In this document: piece by piece, positions 1-13,504 of the stretch
Layout of the letters: the number at the start of each line of letters is the position of its first letter
Position numbering within the stretch: the stretch's first letter is position 1
Origin: Orthonyx spaldingii
Taxonomy: Eukaryota > Chordata > Aves > Passeriformes > Orthonychidae
Length of the DNA stretch: 64,000 nt
Assembly (NCBI GenBank): GCA_013397795.1
Contig: VZTJ01005907.1
Coordinates: forward strand, 1,696,988 to 1,760,987
Reading direction: 5' to 3'
Translations under genes and position numbers: made by a program
Notes under the pieces: model-generated
What the model saw: the letters and a program-made list of their open reading frames with translations, nothing else
What the model was told of the DNA's origin: nothing
Database searches by the model: none

Positions 1-2096
1 TCAACTTACTTCTAATGTTTTTTGCTTCCTAGTGTCCAGACAAGTTTGTAACTCTCAATGCAAACAGTTGCAAAACAATGCCAAAGTTATTTTTGAAACC
101 TCAGAATCCATCTTCTAAAGGAAATACCACTCATGCTAGTGTTTATAAATCTCACAATCTCAAACCTAAAATTTAAACCAAAACTTAGACGTCAATAAAA
201 TTTACTATGGTTCCTTTCATTTGATTTGTCACAATGCTTGCTGTATACTGTCCTATTTATTCTCCTCTAAATACTTTATCTATAGACTATAATAAATATC
301 TAAAGTAGAACAGTTTTCAACTCATTGCTATCTCTCCCAGACATTTTATTAGATGCTTGCTAAATATTCAACCATAATATACATAGTTATGTCAGTGGTT
401 AGGAGATGAAAGCCTACATTACTTCACTCAGGAAATGAAGTGCAGGTTTCGGTCCTTTCATTGCAATATCCTTCAGTGCATGGATGAGAAATGCTTTTGC
501 AGTGAATTGTTCAACAAGAGAGTGATGCAATGGCTCACATAGCTAAGCCACTGTATGATTTCTAAGGCCACAGGGTTAATACATAGTGATAAACTATCCA
601 GTTATAATTGTAGCTTTCATGCCAGTTTAATTGAATACCATGAATATTACACAGTTAAAACCTGCTCTGTTATTTAGCAGAAATTTGAATTTTGATTCCC
701 CTGGAATCTAAGTGATTCAACATGTATTAAGGTGTATTATCCCACAGCACAAATCAAATCCACTGGGATTTTAACATTGATTAAATTAACCCAAATATGT
801 TGGGGAGTAAGAAAGGTAGGAAATCTTCAAGAAGCCTGTACATAAGGAAGTGTCATCTCACAGAAGACAATTGTCCAGTGACCAGTTCTCAATTGTAGTT
901 GAAACGTAAGTAAAGACTTCATGAGGATAATTTTCCCAAAGATACCACTTCAATTCTTCTTTTTTCCCCCCAACGTAAATCATAATAATATGATGGAAGT
1001 GTTTTAATTTCAAGTCTGAGTTTTCTAAACCTCTTAAGGTCATTAATATGTGGTAAGGCAATCTTAGGCGATATAAGGAAAGGGGTCAGTGAGACCATTT
1101 TTTATGATCTCCAATACAACACAGGGTGAAGGGCTTCTCTGAACAACAGCAATCCCGACTTCCTGCATTAACAACTCTGGTACAAATTTCTATGATGCCA
1201 TTAAGATAGCATTAGTTTTCCACATGAAAAGCTAGCCCAGAATAAAAAATTATGTAATATGAAAGACTTCAGTGCTAGAATGCTATCAAACACCAATGCT
1301 GCAGCTGCCCAGACTGCAATATAATAATTTCAAACATAAATAAGAATAACTATCAAACCTAAAGAGTTACATGACCAAATTTCCCCAGATCAAAATATCT
1401 TTGACATCTGTGAATTTCACTTTACCACAAGGAAAAAGAGAAACTGTAACTTAAGGTAGTATGTCAAAGGCAGTATCAAAGCCACATTTACTAATTCCCA
1501 CATGAAGTAATTCCTATATACTTAAATCAGCAATGTCTTTTTGATAGCAATACAATCTTTATTTAAAAGTTTTAAATGACAGCAAACTTGTCCTACATTG
1601 TTAGGAGAGTTTTGCCTACACAGTTTCAGTCTAGGAATAACTTTTGGATCCTAATGACAATATGCTGTTATTTCTTATGTAAAATATTTTCTCTACATTA
1701 AAGTGTCTTCACCGTTGTTATCAATGCATTAATTCCTGACAGTTACAGGTGATTTTAGGTATTCCTGGACTGAGTATAATAACAGTCCTCACCACTGACA
1801 CTTCTGAAAGGCCAAGTTACAACAGTGAACTTAATCTTGAGTGAAATTACCAGAAAACCTTCCCAGGACACTTTTGGCATTCTGTAAAGCCAACGTTTCA
1901 CTACTGGTGTGCATCCTCTCCCCTTCTCCAGATACAATTGTGATTTTGTGTTTTCTAACTCACATCAAAAATAGATTAAGCACTGGATAAAAATAGCTAA
2001 AACTTTAAAATTGTTTCCTGTAATTGTACATTTTCCCTTTTGAACTTGTATCTTCAAGAGGATAGACATTTATGCCTGAGGCAAAGTGTTACTCAC
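1..2096 (-). other. BABAM2: BABAM2 intron, downstream part (incomplete)
   Basis: Intronic sequence following the donor at 2096. It is AT-rich with no reading frame resembling a protein. The next expected exon was looked for by its predicted residues and not seen. A stretch at about 391-450 has a tRNA-promoter-like look (see findings); otherwise I see nothing to annotate. Confidence 0.85.
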
Positions 2097-2179
2097 TGTG
2101 AACAAGGAAGCAAAAGTCTTTCCACATCAGCAACAGAGTAAGCTTTGTGAATCCTTCTGCATCATATTCCACCACACCA
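2097..2179 (-). CDS. BABAM2: BABAM2 internal coding exon (about residues 284-312)
   Basis: This is the fourth and last exon of the gene inside the window, 83 bp. The first base completes the split Thr codon; the following codons read GVVEYDAEGFTKLTLLL, then MWKDFCFLVH, ending with a single A that should begin an Ile codon in the next exon. The acceptor is a long T/G-rich tract ending ttgatag; the donor is gtgagt. The DLPL..FPRDQP block that should follow was not found between position 1 and 2096, so the next exon lies outside the window and the C-terminal part of the protein is missing here. The sequence reads as a normal coding exon with no damage. Confidence 0.96.
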
Positions 2180-3659
2180 CTATCAACAAAACAACAACAA
2201 AAAATGAAGACAATTTTTACCTTCTAATATTAATGATGAATATGTAAATTCTGTAATACAGGGATTGTTATTTTTGTTTATTTGTTCAAAAACTTCCAGT
2301 ATTTGCTTTGTTTATTAACAATTTTCTAGCTAATTGTAAGTTAGATGAAACTTTTAATTTTAGTAATTGCCTTAATTATGTTGTGTTATTAGAGATTTTT
2401 ACCCAAAGAAAGGCCACTTTCAGTCCAAAATACACTTCTGAATGAAAGGAGACCTGCTACCACATCTGCAGTCCTAAATTGATAAAAACTGTAGACACAC
2501 TCTCTTAAGTGCCCGCTATCTTACTCAAATTAAGATTATTTATTTCTGTAGTAAGTGAGAGGGTAAAATTGAAAATTAGCAGATTGAGAAGAGTTTAAAT
2601 TTGAAAACTGGAAAGAGTATATATAAAAAATACAAAACATGAGATCATAACAAAAAATTCCATATAGAACACTTGTTCAATAGATGGATTAAAAGTTTCA
2701 ACCATCAGAAGCTGGTATTCTCTTAAGTCTCGAGCAGTATCAGAACTCATGACCACAACACAGATGTCATATAACCAGAGACACACCTGGCCTTTTCTGT
2801 AATGTAGTTTTCTCAGCAGAAAAGGAAATGTCTTAATAAAGATTGAGCTTGCATTGACTGTCTACTCACATGTCCAGTTCAAGTCATTGTTATCTATTTA
2901 TCATTGTATTAAATTTGGGTGCATGCAAGAAGCCACTTGTTTTCCTAACCTCACTTGAGAGACCTGAGATTTGAAGGGTTCCTGAATATCCATGTCATAG
3001 GCATCACCCCTTGGATGCAGAAACCCCTCATCACAATTAGGTAAAGGCTTGCACTCCTGCTCAACTCAGAATTTAGACAGGAAACCAATGTGCCAACCCT
3101 TCACAGTGCCAAGGTAGCCCTGATTAATTGATTTGTGAAGCTAATGTGTCATCATGCCTGGCCATGGACCTTTCATCTGCAGGAATGCAAGATGACCCAT
3201 GAGCCTCTTCTCTTGAGACAAAATACTGGTTGGTGGTGGGAACAGCTGGTCTCCCAGTCCTGCCTTTACACTGAGCAGTGGTTTTTGGCTCTTGCAAGGC
3301 TTGGAACCACACCTACTTTCCCATTTTCCCACCTCAGTCACTGCCTATTAGTATAAGATCCCTCAAGTAATTTATTCAGAAACGAACACATTTCTTCTGC
3401 ACAAGGAGAAAAATCCCTACTGTCCCTTTCCCATCATCACCTATTTTCTAGAAAAATCAGACTGGCAACTGGCACAGAAGTGAAATAATGCGGAACCACA
3501 TTCTAGTACTGCTACAGGGAGACAATTTATACACATCATTCTGTGAAAAATGACTACATTTCATCTTATCCAGTGGACAGCAGCCACACAACCACAAACC
3601 ATGTGCAGAAAATGAGTTTCCCCCACGCTACAGAAAATATGCATTGAAACAAAACTTAC
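2180..3659 (-). other. BABAM2: BABAM2 intron of about 1.5 kb
   Basis: Lies between two well-supported exons (donor gtaagt at the high-coordinate end, acceptor tgatag at the low-coordinate end on the minus strand). Overlapping short open frames on both strands at 3124-3356 have no recognisable similarity and I treat them as chance. No repeat family was recognised. Confidence 0.9.
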
Positions 3660-3730
3660 GTTCCAAAGTGACTCAGAAAAGCAGCAATGTACTCTCGTCT
3701 CTTATGGTATCCCTGAATAACATATTGTAC
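3660..3730 (-). CDS. BABAM2: BABAM2 internal coding exon (about residues 261-284)
   Basis: This is the third exon in order, 71 bp. It begins in phase 0 with [14 protein letters not shown] and continues IAAFLSHFG, then ends with the two bases AC that join T from the next exon to give Thr. The acceptor is a clear pyrimidine run ending ttttttaag and the donor is gtaagt, close to consensus. The segment lies where the protein passes into its C-terminal UEV-like region; in the family this part of the protein contributes to contacts with MERIT40 (BABAM1), which is established knowledge rather than something visible here. No stop codon, frameshift or residue change is apparent, consistent with strong purifying selection. 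Confidence 0.97.
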
Positions 3731-5659
3731 CTTAAAAAAGAAGACAAATCCAGAGCCATAAAAAGATTAAAAACCCCAAAGCCCAGTTTGTCATGCATTT
3801 CTTGTTAAGGAAGATTTATGTTTGACATATGATTTATGTTTGAATCCTACATTTAGTGTGATTTCCCTAAAGAATCCTAAAATGCCTTTAAAATAAACCC
3901 TGGATCTTGCAGACAGAATATCTTGTGAAGAAATTTCTTCAATCACTTCTGAGTGAAACTTAGTCTTTCACAATAGATTGAAGCACTGTTTAACCGCACA
4001 AGACAAAGACTGAAAGAAAGAAAAGCTCAGCCTTGCCTTACTGAAGTTTGAGCAGAAAGTTGTGATAGGCAAATCAGTTATCTGAACTGACAGTAGGCTA
4101 AGTGTCAAAATAACATTCTGGTTATAAAAGAGAAGAAAAAATTAAATATATTTCACAACTGATCTTGGGTGTTTTCTGAAGACAAAATCTTCTGAACACT
4201 AAGCTCTTTCACTGGTTTCATGCTGACTCAGGGAGCCACCTACTCAACTGCGAGCATCAATTTCTGAGGCATTCTGGGTTTTGAAAGACTTCCATCCTGG
4301 CACAAACAAAATCCAACAATGCTAAATTTGGAGACTTAAGGCAAAACTCTCCTCACACCATGTATGTTTTCTTGTTGATTTGGATGGCATTACTTCGGAG
4401 AACAGTGTGAACAGGGTTTGACCCATAACAGAAACAATGCATGTGTCATCAGGCTGCAAGGACAACTGGTTTACAACTGGTGACTTGGAAGTACTCATGA
4501 TATGGTTCTATATATGAGTCCCTGTGTAAATTCCTTTGCTTTCCAGAATAAAAACTAGCATTTTAGGAGCCTTTTTTCTCCCACTGAAAAGAACAGGAAG
4601 AGTATTTTCTTGGCTATGGCAAGACTAGAATTCCTTGGCTCACAAATGCTTTCCTAAAATTGCTGAAAAAGTCTTGATACAACCATTGCTGAGAGCTGTC
4701 TTGTATAACTTAAATTCTATTTATAAATTGAAACATTTTGTTTTATAAAACACTACTATTATTTTGAAGGCTCTGTGTAGGATCTGAAATGTTATTTTGG
4801 GAAGAGGAAAACATACGATAAGTTTGCTTAAGTTACCTTGTTTAAGAAAGGATAAAAACAGTTCTGTGTACTTGCAGATTTTAAAAACAGAAAGTAATTT
4901 TAACAGAAAACCACAACAAAAACAACTCTAATGATAGATTCCAACATAATTATGGAAACACATTCTGAAGAACTTTTTCTAAAAGATAAAATTATTTTCT
5001 TCATTTAGACAATTGAAAGTAAAAATAATATACAATAGGAAGTCTGCAATATGTAAATTTCTAAATGTTGACCCCTAAGCCTTCTTTTGAAAATGACACT
5101 TAAATAATGGAGGAACTTTCAAAATGCTATAGTAATTCTTCTTTGTTTAAACAGTAAGCTAACTGGAACACAACCTTTTCAGCAACCTTAAGTAGCTATT
5201 ACTGTATAAACATTCGAAGAAACTGCTGATTCAGTTAATCTGGAGGAAACATCTGAGAAGAAAAATCATGGAAAGTACTCAAAACCTACAATGACGACTA
5301 GGGTATGAGAACTTGCAACTAGAAAAATAATATGCAAACTACACATTTGTATTTACTAGAAACCAATATACTACAATGCAGTGTTGTACAATACAGTAAC
5401 ATTTCATCCTAAATCATAACATGTCGCAATAAGAAAAAACCTGCTCCAGGATCTGATCCCAAACTCACTTGTTTACCTAAAAGAGTAATTCTACTCAAGT
5501 GTTGCGCTTAGGTGCTCAACTCTTAACAAGAAGGGATATCCTGTGTATTTCAGCCTAAGTATGCCTTGCTTAGAATACCTGGCAGAAGAATAACAATGTC
5601 TGTGGAAATGCAGTACAGTGCATAAGGGAAAGGAAGACTGATTGTCTGTAGCAGCTTAC
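3731..5659 (-). other. BABAM2: BABAM2 intron of about 1.9 kb
   Basis: Bounded by a gtaagc donor and a ttttttaag acceptor on the minus strand. It is AT-rich with no transposon signature that I recognise. It holds one imperfect local duplication of 13 bp at 3813-3843. Confidence 0.9.
3813..3843. repeat. Direct repeat, 13 bp, in intron
   Basis: The word gatttatgtttga occurs at 3813-3825 and again at 3831-3843, separated by five bases. Confidence 0.85.
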
Positions 5660-5759
5660 CTTGTTTGTTAGCAGCTGGCATACTTGGGGTACATAGTCGA
5701 TGAGACAACCTCCACTGGGAAAGGCTGGGATGTGAAGGGCAGATGATCCTCCAAGCGCA
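5660..5759 (-). CDS. BABAM2: BABAM2 internal coding exon (about residues 227-260)
   Basis: This is the second exon in order, about 36 kb downstream of the previous one. It is 100 bp long; its first base completes the split His codon and the remaining 33 codons end exactly on a Lys, so the next intron is phase 0. Recognisable blocks are ALGGSSALHIPAFP, then GGCLIDYVPQVCQLLTNK. The acceptor has a good pyrimidine tract (ttctttttctag) with an attaac branch-point-like sequence just upstream. The donor is gtaagc. Compared with the human protein from memory, Ser replaces Gly before GGC and Gln replaces His after VC. The joined reading frame across the 36 kb intron is the strongest evidence that this is a working gene rather than a processed copy. 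Confidence 0.97.
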
Positions 5760-6299
5760 CTAGAAAAAGAAGTTAATTTAACAGTACATTACATGTACAG
5801 TTCCTGGGATTTAAAAATTATTTCTGCACGGTCCTCTTTCCCTATGCTTAAAGTCAGAGGGCCACGAGGAAGTGTATTTTATGCTGTGGTGATAATAAAA
5901 AGTATTGAGTGATACCATCTATAAACACAGGTTATCCCATGACCCGCTGTAAATAAACCACTTAAATCAAGAGCAGCACTAATGTAGAACACTCTCTCAG
6001 GAAATAACTTTTTCATTGTGAACAGTTCTGTTTCTTAGCCCTCATCAGTAAGATGTGGAGTACTGTAGTTCAGATATCTTATTAGTGGGGGAGGAGAGGA
6101 CTTGAAGTTCTCAGCTATTCAAAAAATCACCTTCAGTCAAACCAGCTAAGAATAATCAAAATAATTGGGACTGAGGAGTGATAGATGGCCAGATGCAAAT
6201 ATCAATCACATCATCTACTCCAGTTTTGGACTTCCCAATAGGACACAGATGTTAATCTACTAAATCAAGGGAGTAGTGGGTCAGAAAGATCAGGTGCAT

Positions 6300-6604
6300 G
6301 ATGATGTAAAGAGGATGCTCAAAGAAATGGGTTTGTTCAGTCTTCAGAGAACACTGGAGAGGGGATACTGAGGAAGGAAGTTGAAGGCATATCGATGTCT
6401 TCAATTATCTAATGGAAACTTATAGAGATGATGGAGTCAGAGGCTTCTCTGAAGTGGAGCTCCATGGTGCTCTGTCCTCAGAGGTGCTCAAAGCTCAGCT
6501 GAACAACTGCCAAGAGCTGGTCTTGCTCTGAGGAGTGGCTTGGCTAGTTAAGCTCCTTCTCACCAATCTACATTGGTTTATGATTATATTCCATGATTCT
6601 ATGA
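6300..6604 (+). mobile_element. CR1 LINE fragment, 3' end
   Basis: The plus strand reads as the end of a CR1 open frame (a decayed block around LFSLQRTLERGY), followed by a degenerate untranslated part, and finishes in a CCATGATTCTATGAC tail, the hallmark of CR1 3' ends. It is 5'-truncated and carries stops. It sits antisense to BABAM2 just inside the large intron. Boundaries on the left are approximate. Confidence 0.75.
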
Positions 6605-8334
6605 CTTTGTTCATCCCTAGTAGGAAGTAACAAAAAAAAGGATATTAATTCTGTCCACGCACACACTGGATATCTGAATGGTAGGAATCCACAGAAATAA
6701 GGTAACTTCAGAGATGTATTTAGGCAGCTTAACCATTTGCCTTTATCAAAGGACAGAAGACTGAAGCACACCTGCTATTACTCAGGATAATGGCTTCTTT
6801 GGTGTGGAAATATCTAACACTTATTTAAATCAGGGTGTATAAGGCAACAACTAGGTAAAGTCCATGCTACTTCCTTATAGCAGTACTGACCTAAATCTTT
6901 CTTTATAGTCCCTTACCAAATCAAAATTTGCACCACACACTGTGGATTACATCATTCACTAATCATCCAGAATCATCTTGGACACCATTAAAAAGCTTCA
7001 AGAGCTAAGTTACTTTGTGTGGCCTCCTGTTTACATGCCGTTTCCATGACAAATTGCACTGGCTAGAGAGAAAAGTTATTCTCCGCAAAATAAGGCTCTT
7101 ACTCTCCAACAGGATCTGGCCTTTTATTTTCCTCAGTACTTGATAAGAAATCACTGTGGTAGGTATAAAGGTCTACAGTCATATATCCCTTTGAAGGAAC
7201 AGAGCCTACATAAATCAAAAAAATCCCAAACTCATAATGAGGTATATGGAAATCTGCTACTCAGGCAAAACAGTCTGGGTTTAGCAGACTGTTCACCACA
7301 TGGAACAGTTCTGCAGGTCTGGATTTTGCATATGCAATGACGAAAAAAAAAGCCTTGAGTACACCACAGATAGATAAAAAAACAAACAAACTTTTCCAGC
7401 AGAAGTAGGACTTGAATGGGATTTTTTTAAAAACCGATTTCAGTTTCCTTGCTGCTACCCCCCTTACCAAAATTACTCATATAAGAATACAATTTTGCAA
7501 CTTGCGGATGGTTAAAAATAGTGAAGTGTGACTATGAGATGATTAGAAAGTTGGAACATTTCTGAAACAGTAGTTTGTTCTTACAAAATTGAAAGTGTAT
7601 GAGGGTCCATCGATCTCTAACATTGGATAATGGAAGGCTTGTCCCTCCTGGTATGTTACAAGTGGGTTGTCAACCTTTAAGACTCTGAGTTTCAGTTTAT
7701 TAAACTCCTTAAATATTATGTAAATGTATCTATAAAAGCCTCCAATCTCATACACACAGCAACTGATACTGTCCATTTTGCATTCTGCCTTGCCTCATTT
7801 GACACCAAGTCCAAGTTCCCTTGCAGCGTGGACACACCACTGAAGATGCTGAGATGACTACAACAGGAATTACAGTCTTCTCTCTGTTACAACAGCAGGT
7901 ATGAAATGAAGAGTAATCTCTAACAGACTACACATGCAAAAAAAAAGCTTCCACTCCTATATCATCAGCTTACAATACATCTTTCAGGTTGAATTAATAT
8001 GATTTGTGAGTAAGGGTTTCCCATTTTACCTATATCCATCTCTTGAAAGTAGCCATCCAGTAAAAATGTGTAGACATAAATGGAAATCCAGCCCTTCTCA
8101 AATGAAAAGCAGTCTGCTAAAAGGTGTGGTTTCTGAGAAAGAGGTCCCTCCACAGAAAGAAGGCTGGAATTTCTAGTATAATTATCCTCTGAAAACAGAA
8201 TAAAGCTGTATAATATGTAATTTATACTATGTAGAAATAATTATGGGTAGGGAAAATTAAGAGTGGACAGGCTTCTTTGTTCCCTCTATTGGGTCAGAGA
8301 ATATGCTTATTAAACATTTTAATAAAATACTGCA

Positions 8335-8495
8335 TTTGCACAGGACCTTGCCTCTGACCATCTCAAAACTGTCTATAAACATCTAGCAATTAAGATTCAT
8401 CTGCCTTATTAAACTGATATTTACCTTTTATTTTAAAACATGTAAAGAAGCTATGGCTCACAGTTTGATTTGACTATACTGTACTATGATGTCTC
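8335..8495 (-). mobile_element. MIR-like (CORE-SINE) relic
   Basis: The order of segments matches the reverse complement of the 3' two-thirds of an ancient MIR-type SINE: a block like 'ccatctcaaa..ctataaacat', then AT-rich sequence, then a block like 'tttaaaacatgtaaagaagctatggctcacag', corresponding to the familiar 'ttttacagatgaggaaactgaggctcagag' core. Very diverged, so family assignment is tentative and the ends are approximate. Confidence 0.45.
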
Positions 8496-11400
8496 TGTCG
8501 TGTTAAAGGAACGTATTTGCAGTACCTCACAACCCTGAGACCAGGCAAGAGGCTGTAATAATTCATTTGACCTATAATAAACCTGCAACTGCAGAAAGAA
8601 GAGACTTACACAATGTCAAAGAAGGACCTGTAAAAGGTGCAAAATGGAGACAATTAGGCAAGGAAATGTCACCATGCAGTTCAATATCTAAGGCTGCTTT
8701 TTGAGGTACCTCATAGTCCAATAAAAAAAAAGCCAAAGTTCTATAAGAAGCCTTTTATAGTCAAGGACATTCCATTTGCCAAAGTATTTTACCAGCACAA
8801 GCTAAAGATTGATGCATGTCATATCTGCTTTCCAGATAGCTGGGCCTCTTGGAGCATAGATCTTAAACACCTCTGTTTGCAATCAAGCTTTCCTTCTCAG
8901 CATCAGTGTTACACACCGCTTACAAAAAACCCCATGTTCATTTCATCAAGACAACAAAAAAGGTTAAACAAAAAGCATCAAGAGATATGATGAGGAAGTT
9001 ATTTTTTTTTAAACACAGACAATTGCTCCCCTTCAGCTGCCAGAGTAAGGCTAGTTTCAATACAATCAATTGAATTGTGCTTATTACACTTTTTTTCCCA
9101 ATAAATTGCTACTTTTTAAAGGCTAGGATTCTAACAGTCTGATATTTTCTGTAATTTTAACAATTCACGAAGCAACAGTCTTAGGGGATGCGATTTCATT
9201 TGAACTAGTATCAGATGAATATTAAATATATGGTAGATCTACTTGTCTCAGAGATAAGGTTGTACAAACATGTTGGAACAAGGATCTGTTCGTCTCAGAA
9301 TTTTATTTGCTTGTTCTTACTCTAAACCTAATCAGCTCTGCAAACCAACTTCATACATCTCATTTTAAGACAGAGCAGAGACTCCTTTGCAGCAAGGTTC
9401 TATCCTCCTGAGTTTCCAGGGTCAGACACTACGTGGTTCTGATCCATGGTGTGTGAATTAAATTGGATTTTGTGGGGAACTCACTACTGAATTCAACAAG
9501 TGCAGCAGTCAGCCTGCATTAATAGAAGTTTTGTTCTGTGACATGCTGAAATGCAAGTTCAGAAAGCATAGCTGAAGTATGTTTACATTTCTGCTGTTGA
9601 CTGGTGCATTCCAAGTGACTTGCTCTGTCTGTATCTCAATGGATTTATTTATTCAGGTCGGCATACAAAACGCAAAATTCTTTCCCATTTTTTGGTAACT
9701 TATAATTAATTAAAATGTCTTTCTCAAGAAATGATCCTCAATAAATGGCATAGCACTACTCCATAAGTTTAGAGAAGTGACTGGTTTTTTCTTGAGTATT
9801 TACGTGTAAAGAACCAGTTATCTGCCCTTCCTTAAAAGCATCACTTCATTAGAGAAGAAGGGTATTTCCAAGTTTCAAGCTCAGAAGACTGGGTGCTTTA
9901 GCAAGGCACACTTACAGGCATGTAGAGAGATGCTCTTGCTCCCATCCCTACCCCCTTCCCTACAACCCTTGGGCCTGCCCTAGTTCCCCTAAACACTTTC
10001 ATTCACGCCACCTCTTCCCTGCAGTTCATTTTGCTTCCCACTTTCTCCAAAGAGAAAAAAATGTAGGTTTCTCTAGATTGCTGGGAAACTTCTGAGCTGA
10101 GTCTGAAAAATGAGGATTATTTCAGACTACCCTCTACATCAGCTAAAAACGTTATGTGCTAACACAGGTTATGCTACTACTGACTAAGGACCTGAGCACA
10201 CATACTACAGTTTATGCTTTGTGACCCACGCCCCCCACCTGCTCCCATTTCCCATTTCCAAAAAATTGCATAAGCTTTTCTATGAAACAAGTACCACAAA
10301 GGAAAGAACACCTACAGAGATGTTATACTCTTAAAAGGAGGTACCTTACCCAATAGGAGGGGTTTTTTTTAGGGAGAGTAGAAAATGGGTATTTGGGTAA
10401 GGAGGTCCAGAACCATAAGAAGAATCATACTTATCCTGAATACAGCGTGAACATAGCATTAAAGAACTTTATACCAAAAGGGAGTGGCACATAATATTGA
10501 CTGCACTCAACATTTCTAACTCCAATATATTCTTTCTGCAAAACACACACAAAATAGAGAAATGACAAGTTCAATGACTGTGAATGACTGAGAGTTATAG
10601 ATTAATCTAACTTTGAAAATGTAAACAATTTAAAAACTTGCCTCTGAATGGAAAGACCTTTTATACAGGTTTAAAGTAACTTTGAGCTTTTCTCTCAGTG
10701 TGGCCAGTGTTACAGCATTGTCAAATCTATGTACTAGTGATGGAAAATAGACTTTAGACTTTATAGACTACAGCCCTTTATTTTACCAAGACACACCCTT
10801 TTAAACTCTCTATAATACCTGCTGTGTTTTGAAACTGAAGCACACTGCAGACCTACACGAGCATTTAAAGGGTTATTACTCATGATGGCTATATCCAGGA
10901 GTAGCCTCAAGCACGTGGAAAGAAATTCCCTTCTTTTTGCTCTTTTCTCCTATTTTGAGAGGCATGTTAAGGGCTTTGATCTCCTTCCCTGTTCTCTTTC
11001 TCCTTTGTTGCTGAAGTACATAGTTGGCTTTTTTTTCTTTTGCAGTTTCATCACTTTAGTACATTACAGCATTTGGCACAAGAGACACAAGGAACCACAT
11101 CAAATAAAAGCACGTGACCACAAAAGCTGCCTTACCAACCATGATCCCAGATTTGCTGTCAGTTTACCATTTTTCAGACTTGCCTGACTGTAACCAAATC
11201 CCTCCTATCACACAAGCAATGTGGTGCTTGGCAGAAGCCTTGGGATAGTGCTTCGATCAGCAACACAAAGCTTAGCAGTAAAATAGCAGAATATTTGCAC
11301 GGAAAAATTGGATAGTCTAGGTTTGAGACAGTATTTTCTTCCCTTTCTTGTAATAGTCCATTTAAAGCAAACATGATTAACTTATTGCTTGTCCACTCAA

Positions 11401-12170
11401 ATTTATCACAAAGGGAAATGTGTCCAAAAACATTTCCATTCTACTTTTAAAGAAACAATTTTTACTTAGAATTACTTCTACTTCAACACTGCTAAAACAG
11501 AAATGTATGTTTTCAGCTAAGAGATATAACCTGAGGCATCTATATTATTGAATGTACAGGGAAAAAAACCCAAAAACAATCAAATTGACCTAGAGGGAAA
11601 ACTACGCCAAACTGCTTATCTGAAGAAAGAATCCTGGTCAGACTCAGCATCTGGCAATTAGAGCTGAAAGGATGATACCATCATTTTTTCCTTGACCTAC
11701 TAGAGGTTAAGAGTAAATACCTCGGAGCTTGTCCTGACTAGTGACTGGAAAAAAATATGAAATAATCACTGTAAAGAGCAAATACTAAAACCAGAATGTA
11801 TTCCAGTTTCACAGAATGTGCAGAAAACTGCAAGTCAGACTTACTGAGCTTTATTGCAGCTCTTCTGCTGACTCTGTATGTTCTAGCATGCTACTGCAAC
11901 CATTGTGCTTCTCTGCTTGCCCACCTATAAAGTTCAGATGCTTATACTAAAGTACACAGCAGTTTAATAATACTCATAGAATAGTACAAAAGCTGTGGGA
12001 TGAAGTCATCTGTAAGTGCTAATAAATACTATGTTTGGGTTATTCCACCTTCTGCATTTTGCTGCAGGTAAAATGGCAGGAAAGAAGCAGCTGTCTATAA
12101 TGTATTACCCCTTTTAGACAAAGTGGTTATACCAAGGAAACCTACATTAAGTGTACAGATTCAGTTCTAG

Positions 12171-12199
12171 TAGACTTTAATCTACAGACTTTAATCTAT
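12171..12199. repeat. Two-copy tandem repeat of about 14 bp
   Basis: The unit agactttaatcta occurs twice back to back (12172-12184 and 12186-12198), a small local duplication. Confidence 0.8.
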
Positions 12200-13396
12200 C
12201 AGACATATATGCAAACTATAGCTAGAGTGATTCAATACTGAAAGATTTGTGGGGATATAAGTTCTGTCCCCAGGATTCTACTCCTTCTCAAAGAAAGTAA
12301 CTCAAGAAGCATGAGATTAATAGATGGCAAGCCCTATAATTACATTAGAATATGTTTCTTTTCATGCCTTCCCTGACAGTACTCAGACCTGGAGGGAGAA
12401 AGAACAGATACTCTTGCAGTACAAAGTTTTTCTTGCTGCTATATGATAGCAAAAAAGTCTGAAAATATTAGTATTTCCTCTGTATTGGATAAATCAGGAT
12501 TGAAAGGATTTTCCCCTTGTGTAATGAGGCTTTACACACAGAAAGGTTCTGCATAAAAGGGACTGCCAGATTTCTACTGGTGTGTTGAGTGAGTGAATGC
12601 CTGGGCTGCCAGTGCCAGAAAAGGGAGCTCTCCACCATCCTCACATCTCCCGTTCTCTCAAGAAACAAAACCAAGAGAAAGTAACAATTATTACCCGGCT
12701 GATGGGACACTGAATGTCACACAGCGGTACTACAGAACATATAAGCACTCTGCTTACAGCAGGCACCACGTTGCTTTCTTCTCTAGATGACAGGACTCTT
12801 ATAAACTGACCCGTGGCTTATGGCAGGCAGCTGGGCAGGCAGGCAGCCCAGCACAATGGACTGCCCTCTGGCACCTCCATCAGATCTAAAGGTACAAACT
12901 TGAGGCATAGTCCAACCAACAGAAATTATCAGTGAGGCTTCAAAGTGTACAGGTTAACTTAACTGTATCAATGATATCACTCTACAAAATGGTACAAAAA
13001 TTATGGTCACTTACTCACTCTGACAACATAAAACAAAAGCAAAAAGTATAAAAGCAATACATTTCAAACTGTTTCATAGTATTAATGAAGAACTGATTTT
13101 CATAATGCACTACTAACAGGTTCAAAAAGAAAACACGGAAAGTTGCACGGGCTATAAAAAGTGTAACTCTGTTTAAGGCTAAACATTTCTGACAAATGTT
13201 GCTTTTGTGTTGCAACTTACTGAATTGATGCCCCCCTTAGTTTTTCTGCAAAAAACACCAATAGTAATGTGTATTGCAAACATACTATACTCAGTCAATT
13301 GGGGCAGATAATAATGAGAATCCATAAAAAATGACAGAAGAACTGAATTCATACACACTTCTTATAATATCAAAAAAAGAACTTTGGTATATACTT

Positions 13397-13495
13397 CCCC
13401 CCCCCCAAAGGTACTACTTACTAGTATTAATTCCAATTAATAATATTAAATATTAAATACTTTAACTAAATAATAATTTATTAAAGAATATTTAC
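13397..13495. repeat. Poly-C run followed by AT-rich low-complexity stretch
   Basis: Ten C residues at 13397-13406 are followed within about 20 bp by about 70 bp made of repeated TTAAT/ATTAAA words. Simple low-complexity DNA. Confidence 0.8.
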
Positions 13496-13504
13496 AGGAA
13501 ACAG

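Noticed and set aside
12822..12850. GGCA-rich stretch as a regulatory array
   Set aside because: Only a few imperfect units; reads as a small simple repeat.
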